64,000 bases of DNA from Heliopora coerulea. Taxonomy: Eukaryota > Cnidaria > Anthozoa > Scleralcyonacea > Helioporidae. Each line of letters starts with the position of its first letter. Position 1 is the stretch's first letter. The stretch lies in the NCBI GenBank assembly GCA_030142905.1, contig JASJOG010000097.1, positions 868,001 to 932,000 on the forward strand. The letters run 5' to 3'. A model generated the notes under the pieces. It did no database searches. It was not told where the DNA came from and saw nothing but the letters and a program-made list of their open reading frames with translations. Made by a program: the position numbers and the translations under genes. Positions 54,550 through 64,000 of the stretch are shown here, one piece after another.

Positions 54550-54950
54550 TTGACCGTTTATACAGGAAAAAATATTTGGATTAATTGCCATCCTAACCAC
54601 AAAACCATCAAACAGCAACACAAATCTGTAATAATAGGGCAACAGAAAAGTCTGATGAAGGAATGTTGTTCGTTGTTTCGTTTGGTTGCAGTAAGCATGT
54701 CTTTCCTTGTTTCTTGTATTTCAATTCTCTTCGTCACCTTTGCATATCCAACCAAGGATGACAGACCGCCTACTTCATTTCAACGCAGTGAAACATTCGT
54801 CTTCTTGGCGACCTTGCTAAACGCCATGTTTGATCCCATGGTTTACTTTATCTGAAGCGAAGAATTCAAGAGATTTATGACGAGAGTGAAGCGTCGCATT
54901 TTCAGACATAACGGTGTGAATAGCATGAACAAAATCATGTGGAAACGTAC
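54550..54950 (+). pseudogene. Melanocortin-like GPCR relic (loop 3 to C-tail)
   Basis: The frame reads HKTIKQQHKSVIIGQQKSLM, then TM6 (LFRLVAVSMSFLVSCISILF) and TM7 ending NAMFDPMVYFI. A TGA at 54853-54855 replaces the Ser after that, and SEEFKRFMTRVKRRIF follows in the same frame. TM1-TM5 are absent. It is closest in wording to copy B at 59.2 kb. Confidence 0.85.
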
Positions 54951-55699
54951 CGTATTTACACCGGATTGAAGGTCACACCGGATTGAACAAGCGGAAAGAC
55001 TTATCTCACAAGCGTACTCTGAGGAGTAGCGGAGAAAAAGGACGCATTGGGAAGAACTTTTTTGTGAATAGACAGTGTAATGCTACCTTCATCGCGACAT
55101 CTTCAATTTTAACCTGTCGGAAAACTTTTTTGTGTCCTCCTACTTTGGTTGCGACCCTAATTGATGAGCTTGGACTCTTGTAAGGAATGAACAATCAAAA
55201 ACTATAATTACCATCATTTCTTCTTTATATGTTCTTCGTGTAATATTTGGTTACGTATTCTTTGGGCATACTATTTTTCAGCATCAATATAGAAGGAGTT
55301 CTGGGTAGTTGAACGAATCAGAATTTTATCAGTCTAATTTAATACGTTTTTGTCATGGCGTTGTATGTCCCATGCAGGAGTTAAAATTTGCTTTACGTCA
55401 TTTTGCGTCGTGCAAACGGTACTTGATAGCGACTTTAAATTGCTGTTACTTGTGCTTTAGTAAATTTGTAATAAATTATTCTTTTCTAGTGAGTCTAATT
55501 TCTTTTTTGATAATGCTCAGGTGTTCCATCTCCACAATAAAAACAATTTATAGTTGCTGAATTCAGAGCAGCGAAAGATTATTGCTAGAATTCTAGACCA
55601 TCTGTTATTCAAGCCTTCTCTTAGTTGATGTTAATGTATTTATTTACCAATCCTTAACTTATTCTTCCTTCCTTTCTATAATTATGGATTTGCCGGTTT
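54951..55699. other. Intergenic, no gene seen
   Basis: No supported ORF. The first 200 bp resemble the region just after the stop of copy B (GGAAAGAC, AGTAG/AGTAGCGGAGA, CGACCCT words), so the duplication unit continues past the coding part. Confidence 0.5.
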
Positions 55700-56115
55700 A
55701 TTTACATTCACTTTCTTACTTCTTTAATTTTTTGCTTGTTTACTTCTTTACTACTTTACTTCTTTATACTTCTTCACTTGTTTCTTCCTTTCTTTCTTAA
55801 TTTCTTCCTTCCTTCCTTTTTTTTTTCTTACTTTTTTCTTACTTTCTTATTTTCTTTCTTTCTTACTTTCTTTCGTACTTTCTTTCGTTCTTTACTCCTT
55901 TACTTCTTTATCTATTTAGTTCTTTATTTCTTTACTTCTATACTTCCCTACTTCTTAACTTCTTTTCTTCTTTACTTCTTTCTTTCCTTCCTTACTTCTT
56001 TCCTTTCCTTCCTTCCTTCCTTCCTTCCTTCTTTTCTTCCTTTCTTACTTATTTACTTACCTACTTACTTGCTTGCTTACTTGCTTGCTTGCTTACTTAC
56101 TTACTTATTCCACTT
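55700..56115. repeat. Polypyrimidine TTCTTT/TTCC/TTAC tract
   Basis: About 400 bp of the plus strand is nearly pure C and T with CTTT, TTCC and ACTT repeats. The 136-residue Phe/Leu-rich frame across it is an artefact. Confidence 0.92.
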
Positions 56116-57708
56116 TGCGTACTTGCCTACTTTACTAATTTATTGATTTATTGATTTACTGAAGTAAATGTGATGTACCATCACACAATCAAAGAATATT
56201 GGCTAGGTTTTTTCAAAGTGATTATAAACCTATTTGCAACAAAAAAATACGAGACAGAGATAAAGATACTAAAATCTGGGTAACTTAAACTGTTGACTTG
56301 AGACATTTCTTAGCAGAATTAAGTTCTGAATGCAATGAAATCCATGAGTTGTCCAGTTGCTATCCTGACTCAGTGTTGGGCATCTGCACTCATTCCAGTA
56401 CGATTGGTAGCAAATATTTATTAAGGGCCGTTTTACACGTGGGATTTTGCACGTTGCGATTGTCATCCTGGTATATGCAATAAACTCATGACAGTCTATG
56501 CATTATGTATTGCATTATGCACGACAGTCTAAGATTCGCTGTAGTTTGTCCTCAGCATTCTTGTCAGTTAAACACATACTCCAAGATGTCAATCGCAAGG
56601 CACACTGTAAACAGCCCTTTAAGGCTGCTTAAACTTCGGATAATTCGTCAATTTTTTTTTGTTTCGTTTTGCGGTTATATGGATCTACGTGAACTGCACA
56701 CTATGAATGAAATTCTGTACGAATTAGACGAGAATTTCGATATTTCTGCAGAGGAAATTTCCTTTGCTTTTTATTGGTTTATTTTGAAACCAGCTGATAT
56801 TGTAGATCTTGAGGCTATTCCTACCAAGAAGTCCTAAATTTACATTTGATGACGAAGGAATTAAACGAATGCCACATAGATATCACTTGGTATAATTCGA
56901 GACAAACAACTTACTTGGGACAAACACGATAAGAATCAAAGTAAGGAAGTCTCAAAAAAAAAAACCCACTTTAGAACAGCTCAATCTTGCGTTCCAAAAA
57001 TAAGTTTTGAGAAAATGTAACTTTGCTTCACGCGTATGAAGATGACAATTCTAATCTGTTATTTTTACTTGAAGCACTTTAATCAAGCTCAGTAAGCCAG
57101 CAGTGGTACAAAGGCGAGCAAGGAATATTATAATTGCCCATCTGTAATATTATCGTCCCTGAAGTTGAATAATTATTAATGATGTCATTCATTTATATAC
57201 CATATATACATATACATATATATATTTAGTGCTAACGACTGATGCCGCCGGGGGGAAATTAAAGGGTAAATTAAGTCACGAATAGAACAACATTTAAGTT
57301 TGAAGTCGCGAGGAAGTTTTCAAATTTTTATTTAGTTTTGCAAATAACTTGTCCAGGAATTCAGTCATGTTCGCTCCTTGAGATAACTTCTGATAAAAGA
57401 CAAACTGGCCATAAACATAATGGCGTTCCCATTGTCATCTGTAAAACAATTTAGCTTCCAGAAATCGAAAATTTCCTGGTCGGTTGTCTCTCTGATTTGT
57501 ACGAGTTCAGATTCGAATTCAAAACAAGGACATACACAAGAACCTGACCTGATAGTTAGTTGATAAGGACACATAAAAAAATCAATTAGTGGCCACGGTG
57601 AAAGAGATCAATAATGTTTGTGAAATCTTCACTCACAGCTGCCAACTAATCAATATAATCACTGGATTAAGAATAGAATACTGCGTAGACAGTGATAAAT
57701 AAGTTAAA
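56116..57708. other. Intergenic, no gene seen
   Basis: The 110-residue frame at 56505-56837 has an acidic C-terminal half but no recognised family, and no splice or poly(A) support is evident. A TATA-type microsatellite lies at about 57196-57228. The minus frame at 57365 is unsupported. Confidence 0.45.
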
Positions 57709-57860
57709 AAGTTAAAAGGTTGAGAACTGCCGTGACTGATCTCAAAGAATTTCAACGTTTCGAGCAAAGGCCCTTCGTCTTTGGTCAGACGAGAAGGGCT
57801 TTTGCTCGAAACGTTGGAATTCTTTGAGATCAGTCGCGGCAGTTCTCAACCTTTTAACTT
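57709..57860. mobile_element. Penelope-type inverted terminal repeat pair
   Basis: AAGTTAAAAGGTTGAGAACT and AGTTCTCAACCTTTTAACTT are exact inverses at the outer ends. The inner parts, TCAACGTTTCGAGC and GCTCGAAACGTTGG, face each other. Each half has AAGGGC ... GCTCGAAACG, the second half of a hammerhead-like core, but the CTGACGA box is mutated on both sides. No coding part remains. Confidence 0.65.
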
Positions 57861-59205
57861 ATCAGTGGATTGCCATGGCCAATTTGATAGGCAAATGAAA
57901 CCAAATCCGAGCTAACGTAGCTGCCAAATTCCACTCCCTGTGTTCCCCCTACAATGTTCAAGACATTATAGGTCCTGTGACCAAGATCCTTATTCCTTGT
58001 TAGGATTTTTATCAAAAAATCGTCCAACGGTCCATCATAATTGCAAATTACGGAAACGAAATAACAAGGATATGGTTTACTTAACTATAGTCCTTGGTAA
58101 ATTTGAATTAACTGTAATAAGAGCTGAAGAAAATTTAACATGTTACCACGAATTAGAAATATATTGCTTCAAATACGTACTTTTTAAAATCCGATTTTCC
58201 CACTTTTGAGCGAGATACAATAATTACTGCATGCGACGATTTCCTCACAAAAGTTTAAAACAATTTTAAGAAAGGGCAAATTTAGTACAGTGCTAATAAG
58301 CACTTTCTTTAAAAGAGCTAATGAAAAAAGGATTCCATTAGTGTACAGAAAAAATGTTTTGATTTTGATTGTGACTTCCAAACAGGCGACGAACATATCT
58401 CGCAAAACTATACTTTCACCTCATTTGAAAGCTTTTTCACAAATTATACTGTTGTACGTAAGAGATGATTGTCAAATATTAGGGGGATGAATTTTAATTT
58501 TTGCCTTTCGACGGGAATAAAATCAGCACTGCATTAATTGAGAGATGCTGATGTTTCACGGAAGCAAATTTTAAGCTGTTTCGAAATGGTTTCTGTTCGT
58601 AATTCGGTGCATGGTCTGCAAAGAGATATCAGTGTTAGCAATGCTGTCTGCACCGGTCATTGTCTAAATGCAAATTGGCAATGCATTTTAACCTTAACAA
58701 TGTAAAAGAAAGTTTTGTGAGTTCGTAAAAATAGTGACAATGACTGCAATCGATTACTATGAAAGTTATGACTATATTGTATTGCATACCTTATAGATTT
58801 CTTTTTACAGAAAATTGATTAATAATGACAAGAAGCTAAGAAAGCTCTAAACTTTTGAAGTTAATGAAGTATTGACTTCATTCATGCATGCATTACTCGC
58901 GGACTTCATATTCAAGGACTTGATGCGAGAGATTCGAAGTAGTTAATATTGGAAAGTCAAATGCATCCTGCGCGCAAGCAATATGCTCAGTAATTTATGA
59001 TGAAGAGTATATCTTGTTCGACCAGATAATTGTATAGAAGTTTAACTTGCAGCTGCCGTTTTCATTAACTAGTCTATCGATATTATGGATAAAGTTCCTA
59101 AAAAACCATCGAGTCAGAAACAAGCCCACGCTTCTACAACAAGGAATAATGTCTTCAGTTTATTGCTGTTATTTGATTTATTTCATTTTGAACTCCGGCT
59201 GAATC
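57861..59205. other. Intergenic upstream of receptor copy B
   Basis: No gene seen. Short frames at 57940 and 58184-58490 overlap antisense and are unrecognised. Confidence 0.5.
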
Positions 59206-60243
59206 ATGTTCAATCATTCTTGGGCTAATGCTCCTGTCCTTAAAAACAATCTCGTTTCGTTTAATGGAACCTCAGATACAGATCGTGTTTTTACGGATGC
59301 TGAGTTAGTGGCAGTAAAGTCCCTTTTTGCTTTGTCCAGTTTAGTTGGCTCCGTAGAAAACATCGTTGTGATTGTTGCCATTCTTACAAGTGACATTTTG
59401 CTCGATATTCCATCCAATTGGTTCGTTCTTAGCTTGGCCTTGGCTGATGCCTTAGTATGCATTTTGGCCTTGCCTTTCCTCGGCGTTCAAGAAATAATTT
59501 TGGCGGAAATATTTCAAGCATTCGCAATACTAACGTTATTCAGCAGCTCAGGTAACCTACTCATTTTAACTTTCAACCGATTCCTCTCAGTTTACGACTC
59601 GTTAAAGTACCCAAGCCGAATGACCGTTGGACGAGCCAAACGGTTGGTTCTTGTACCTTGGGGTTTGGCATTTTTCTTTGCCATTACTGCTATGGTTGTG
59701 TATTTGGCTGACGTTCCAGTTCAGGCACTACGTTATATATGGATTGTCTATTACTTCGTGGTGACCGCTCTAGTCGTTGCACTAAATGGTTACACGCTGA
59801 AGAAAGCAAAAGACCACCACAAAACCATAAAACGACAACACAATTCTGTGATAACAGGACAACAGAAAAGTCTGATGAGGGAATATCGCTCGTTTTTTCG
59901 TTTGGTTGCTGTAATTATGACTTTCTTTGCTGCCTGTATTTCAAACATGTCTGTTTCGTTCGCATATCCAACCAAGAATGACAGGCAGTCTAGTTCATTT
60001 GTACGCATGGCGACATTGGTCTACTTAGTGAACTTGCTAAACGCCACGTTTGATCCTTTAGTTTACTTTATCTCAAGCAAAGAATTTAAGAGATATCTGA
60101 CCAAAGTGAAACGTTGCGTTTTCGGACATAATGATATGAATGGCATTAAAAAAGGTGTGGAAAAACATGTCCTATTCGTTAGTAGATCACATCGGGTCGT
60201 ACCAGCGGAAAGACAAACCACACCAGCATTCTTCAAGGGGTAG
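59206..60243 (+). CDS. Melanocortin-like class A GPCR, copy B
   Basis: An intronless ORF of 345 residues, a clear paralogue of copy A along its whole length. Shared blocks include SLVGSVENI (45-53), DSLKYPSRMT (131-140) and GQQKSLM (218-224). Landmarks are sequons at Asn3 and Asn20, Asn52 in TM1, Asp81 in LSLALAD, NRF at 124-126 instead of DRY, Trp152 in PWGLAF, and NATFDPLVYFI in TM7 (Asp283-Tyr287). As in copy A there is no TM3 cysteine and no CWxP in TM6, and loop 2 is short. It should couple to G proteins at the plasma membrane; the ligand is unknown. The N-terminus MFNHSWANA matches MSNHSWTNV of copy A, which supports both start choices. Confidence 0.9.
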   Translation: MFNHSWANAPVLKNNLVSFNGTSDTDRVFTDAELVAVKSLFALSSLVGSVENIVVIVAILTSDILLDIPSNWFVLSLALADALVCILALPFLGVQEIILAEIFQAFAILTLFSSSGNLLILTFNRFLSVYDSLKYPSRMTVGRAKRLVLVPWGLAFFFAITAMVVYLADVPVQALRYIWIVYYFVVTALVVALNGYTLKKAKDHHKTIKRQHNSVITGQQKSLMREYRSFFRLVAVIMTFFAACISNMSVSFAYPTKNDRQSSSFVRMATLVYLVNLLNATFDPLVYFISSKEFKRYLTKVKRCVFGHNDMNGIKKGVEKHVLFVSRSHRVVPAERQTTPAFFKG

Positions 60244-60728
60244 TAGAGAAGAGGCATACTTGACAAAGGACTTTACCGTTCACAGACCTTATGCTTTGCT
60301 GGCGACCCTGCTGGATAATCCTGGGGTCTCCCTCGGTATGTACTTTGAAAAAAGATTATCATTTCTGTTTCATATTTGTCGTATAATATTTAGTTTTATT
60401 ATATGACTGAGCTTGCTATCTGGTCTGTATATGCTAAATGACACACGCTATTTGGCTGCAAAACGTTTTTCGTTCACTCCGGCATTTTTTGGCCGGAAAA
60501 TTTCCGAATTGATTCAAAGACAAACAAGCCAGATTCAGGCTCATTTTACAAAAGATTTATAACGACAAACTACCAAGAAAGTATTTGATCTTCTCAACGA
60601 TAATTTTAAGCTGAAATTTAGATGATTAGATGCAAAAAGAAAACTGAAATTAAAATAAAAATATAAAATAAAATAAAATAAAATGTAAAACAAAATTAAA
60701 ACACGGCAAAAACAAGCAAGTAAACCAA
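60244..60728. other. Region after receptor copy B
   Basis: An AAAATAAAATAAAAT run at about 60660-60685 contains AATAAA words and could be the poly(A) site of copy B. No gene. Confidence 0.5.
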
Positions 60729-63700
60729 AGCTAACTCGCGATAACTCATCGGTTTCGACGATTTTTCAACTGTTCCCAAAATTTCGAAATAAGCTTAGAA
60801 CCTCAAAGTTTGGCCCAAACAGCTCAGTTTCTGACTTATTTGAGTCATTTAAATCTAAGATTTTGATGTTTCTTGGGTCGAAAAACTCTAGCTACTAAAA
60901 GTAAAGGGGTTAACCTATGGTTTTTGACGAGTTTTCGACTATTCCCAAATTTCGAAATAAGCTTATATAAAAAATATTTGGCCCAAACAGCTCCTTTTTG
61001 CCCTTATTTTAATAATTTAAATCCAAAATTTTAATGGTTTTTTAAGCTCGAAAAATTTAACTAAAAAGTAAAGGGGTTAACCCGTGGTTTTTGACGATTT
61101 TTCGACCATTACCAAAATTTCGAAATAAGTTTATCATCGAAGAGTTTGGCCCAAACAGCCCAGTTCTCCCCTTATTTGAGTCATCACAATAAATAATTTT
61201 AATGGTTTTTCCAGGTCGAAAAACGTCACCGAAAAGTAAAAGGGTCAACCCATGGTTTTTGACGATTTTTCGACTATTCTCAAATTTCGAAATAAGTTTC
61301 CAATAAATATGTTTCTCCCAAACAGCCCCTTTTTGCCCTTATTTGAATAATTTAAATGCAAAATATGAATGGTTTTTAAGCACGAAAAATTCGACTACAA
61401 CGTAAAGCGGTTAACTCATGGTTTTTGACCATTTTTGGACAATTCCCAAAATTTCGAAATTATCTTAGCATCGTAAAGTTTAGACTGACTTGAGTCATTT
61501 TGGATTGAAATCTAGTAAATTTTTGAGATCGAGAAATTCCACCAAAACGTAAAGCGGTTAACCCACGGCTTTTGAAAATTTTTCGACCAATCTTAAACTT
61601 TCGAAATAAGCTCAAAATAGGAGCGTTTTGCCCAAATACTTTAATTCTGGACTGATTCAAGTCATTTGGGATTAAAATCCAGTTGATCTTTGAGATAGAG
61701 AAATTTCACCAAAAAGTAAAAGGGGTTAACCCAGGGCTTTTAATGATTTTTCAAACAAGGTTAAACTTCCGTAATGAGTTCTAAATAGGAAAGTTTAACC
61801 CAAATAATTGAATTCTGGATTGAACCGAGTCATTTTGGATTGAAATCCAGTTGATTTTTGCGTCGAGAAACTTGACCAAAACTAAAGGGGTTAATCCATG
61901 GTTTTTGACGATTTTTCAGACAATCTTAAATTTTGGATATAAGCTCAAAATAGGAAACTTTGGCCCATATAATATAATTCCGGACTGATTTGAGTCATTT
62001 TGAATTGAAGTAAAGTTGATTTTTGAGATCGAGAAATTTCACCAAAACGTAAAGCAGTTGTCCCATTGTTTTTGACGATTTTTCGACCCATCACAAACTT
62101 TCCATATCAACTCGAAATAGGAATGTTTGGCCCCAATAATATAATTCTAGACTGATTTGAGTCATTTTTGATATAAATCCAGTTTCTGATCTCGAGAAAT
62201 TTCACCAAAAAGTAAAGGGGTTAATCCATGGTTTTTGACGATTTTTCCAACAATCTTAAACTTCCGTAGTGAGTTCTAAATAGGAAAGTTTAACCCAAAT
62301 AATTTAATGATAAACTGAATTGAGTTATTTTGGATTGAAATCCAGTTGGTTTTTGAGATCGAGAAATTTCACGAAAACGTAAAGGCGTTAACCCATGGCT
62401 TTTGATGATTTTTCGAACAATCTTAAACTTCCGTAATAAGGTGTAATGAGGAAACTTTAACCCAAATAATTTAATTCTGCGTTCACCTGAGTCATTTTGG
62501 ATTGAAATCCAGTTGACTTGTGAGATCGGGAAGTTTCACGAAAATGTAAAGGGGTTAATCCATTGTTTTGACGTTTTTTCGAGCAACCATAAACTTTCAA
62601 TATAAGCTCAAAATAGGAAACTTTGGCCCCTATAATATAATTCTGGACTGATTTGAGTCATTCTAAATTAAAATCCAGTTCATTTTTGACGTCAAAAAAT
62701 TTCACGAAAACGTAAACGGGTTAACCCACGGCTTTTGACAATTTTTCGACCAATTTTAAACTTTCGGAAACTTTGGCCCAAATACTTTAATTCCGGAATG
62801 ATTCGACTCATTTTGGATCGAAATACAGTTGACTTTTGAGATTTTCCGAACAATCTTAAACTTCCATAATAAGGTCTAAAGAGGAAAGTTTAGCCAAAAT
62901 AATTTAATTCTGGACTGATCTGAGTCATTTTGGATTGAAATCCAGTTGATTTTTGAGATCGAGAAATTTTGCCAAAAGTAAAGGGGTTAACCTATGGTTT
63001 TTGACGATTTTTCAAACAATCTTAAACTTCCGTAATAAGGTCTAAAGAAGAAAGTTTAGCCCAAATAAATTAATTCTGGACTGATCTGAGTCATTTTGGA
63101 TTGAAATCCAGTCGATTTTTGAGATCGAGAAATTTCACCAAAAAAGTAAAAGGCTTAACCAATGCTTTTTGACGATTTTTCGACCAATCTAAAACTTTCG
63201 AAATAAGCTGAAAAAAAATAAAGTTTAGCCCAGCGAATTTAACTTTTGAATGATTTGAGTTATTTTAAAGCGAAATTCAGTTGATATGAAGGTCGAAAAA
63301 TTTCACCAAGGATTTCACCAATGGTTTTGGACGACTTTTCGACCAATGATAAACTTTCGAAATAAGCTCAAAATAGGAAAGTTTGGCCCAAATACTTTAA
63401 TTCTAGACTGATCTAAGTCATTTTGTATTGAAATGCAGTGGATATTTTAGATCAAGAAATTTCACCAAAAGTAAAGGGGTTAACCTATAGTTTTTGATGA
63501 TTTTTCAAACAATCTTAAACTTCCGTAATAAGGTCTAAATAGGAAAGTTTAGCCCAAATAATTGAATTTTGGACTGGTTTGAGTCATTTTGGATTGAAAT
63601 TTAGTAAATTTTTGAAATTGAGAAATTTCACCAATTTTTCGACCAATCATAAACCTACGATATAAGTTCAAAATAGGAAACTTTGGCCCATATAATATAA

Positions 63701-63740
63701 TTTTCGACTGTTGTCAGTCATTTTGAAGTGAAATAAAGTT
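60729..63740. repeat. Satellite array, about 165 bp unit, roughly 18 copies
   Basis: The landmark GGGGTTAACCCATGG (variants) recurs near 60908, 61074, 61237, 61409, 61555, 61723, 61887, 62054, 62217, 62385, 62550, 62719, 62985, 63150, 63310 and 63477, spaced about 146-172 bp except where a unit is deleted (62820). Each unit also carries TTTTTGACGATTTTTCGACC, AAACTTTCGAAATAAGCTC, TTTGGCCCAAAT and GAGTCATTTTGGATTGAAAT. Units differ by point changes. Minus frames at 61057 and 61460 are artefacts. Confidence 0.95.
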
Positions 63741-63743
63741 GAA

Positions 63744-64000
63744 TACAAACCTTCATGGTTTTCTGAAGCATCTTTTTATATATAAAAATAGGAATAACAC
63801 GACATGCTGCATACATACCTTTATGGTTAGCTGAAGTATCTTTTTATATATAAAAACAGGAATAACACAACATGATGCATACAAACCTTCATGGTTTGCT
63901 GAAGCATCTTTTTATGCAAGAACCAAAGCAACGCAACATTCTGCGTACAAAACTTCATGGCTGGCCTAAGCGGCTTTTTATAGAACTACGGAAATAACAC
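63744..64000. repeat. Tandem array, about 68 bp unit, four copies, continuing past the window
   Basis: CTTCATGG (or CTTTATGG) recurs at 63751, 63819, 63887 and 63953, each followed by GCATCTTTTTATA-like sequence and AATAACAC. The array abuts the 165 bp satellite directly and reaches the last base. Confidence 0.9.

Noticed and set aside
55736..56146. 136-residue hydrophobic frame as a membrane protein
   Set aside because: It is encoded by the polypyrimidine microsatellite; the composition explains the Phe/Leu runs.
56505..56837. 110-residue frame upstream of receptor copy B
   Set aside because: No recognisable domain, no supporting signals; left as intergenic because chance ORFs of this length occur in 64 kb.
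60729..63740. Regularly spaced repeats that could suggest a CRISPR array
   Set aside because: The whole 165 bp unit repeats with no unique spacers, and the context is eukaryotic, so it is a satellite.

Overview
The window reads as a eukaryotic, animal genome segment, most likely from an anthozoan cnidarian such as a stony coral or sea anemone. This is inferred from three things: AT-rich DNA dense in degraded Penelope-like retroelements, tRNA-derived SINEs and foldback MITEs; genes with few or no introns and GT/AG splice sites; and protein families typical of such genomes (a cluster of intronless rhodopsin-type receptors, KDM8, CMTR2, a raftlin-like protein). The species cannot be named from the sequence. 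No bacterial-style operons, rRNA genes, standalone tRNA genes or CRISPR arrays were seen.

Layout. 0-9.5 kb: a Penelope remnant, an intronless raftlin-like gene (minus, 2.2-3.4 kb) and an intronless PLP-dependent group II decarboxylase (minus, 5.4-7.1 kb). 9.5-20.6 kb: repeat-rich DNA with SINEs, foldbacks and Penelope pieces. 20.7-23.5 kb: a second, decayed copy of the decarboxylase 5' half plus its upstream flank, about 14.5 kb from the parent. 24.45-28.99 kb: a large inverted repeat with arms of about 1.28 kb that look almost identical, a 2 kb spacer and a perfect 50 bp hairpin inside it. 29-30.3 kb: more Penelope pieces with hammerhead-ribozyme-like ends.

30.7-41.8 kb: a truncated KDM8 copy (30.7-32.9), a complete but inactivated Tigger/pogo DNA transposon (33.3-36.0), and the intact two-exon KDM8 gene (39.7-41.75, minus). 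KDM8 is head to head with a four-exon CMTR2 gene (41.97-46.54, plus), with 222 bp between the start codons, so the two probably share a bidirectional promoter. 47.8-60.2 kb: a same-strand family of four melanocortin-like receptor sequences, two intact (52.8 and 59.2 kb) and two broken (47.8 and 54.5 kb). 60.7-64 kb: a satellite array of about 165 bp units, followed by a second array of about 68 bp units that runs off the window.

How the genes relate. CMTR2 acts on the mRNA cap (2'-O-methylation of the second transcribed nucleotide) and KDM8 is a 2-oxoglutarate oxygenase of the JmjC class; their link here is position, not a shared pathway. The receptor cluster and the two duplicated loci show local duplication followed by decay. 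Most of the remaining sequence is mobile-element debris, and intergenic entries below state what is or is not visible.
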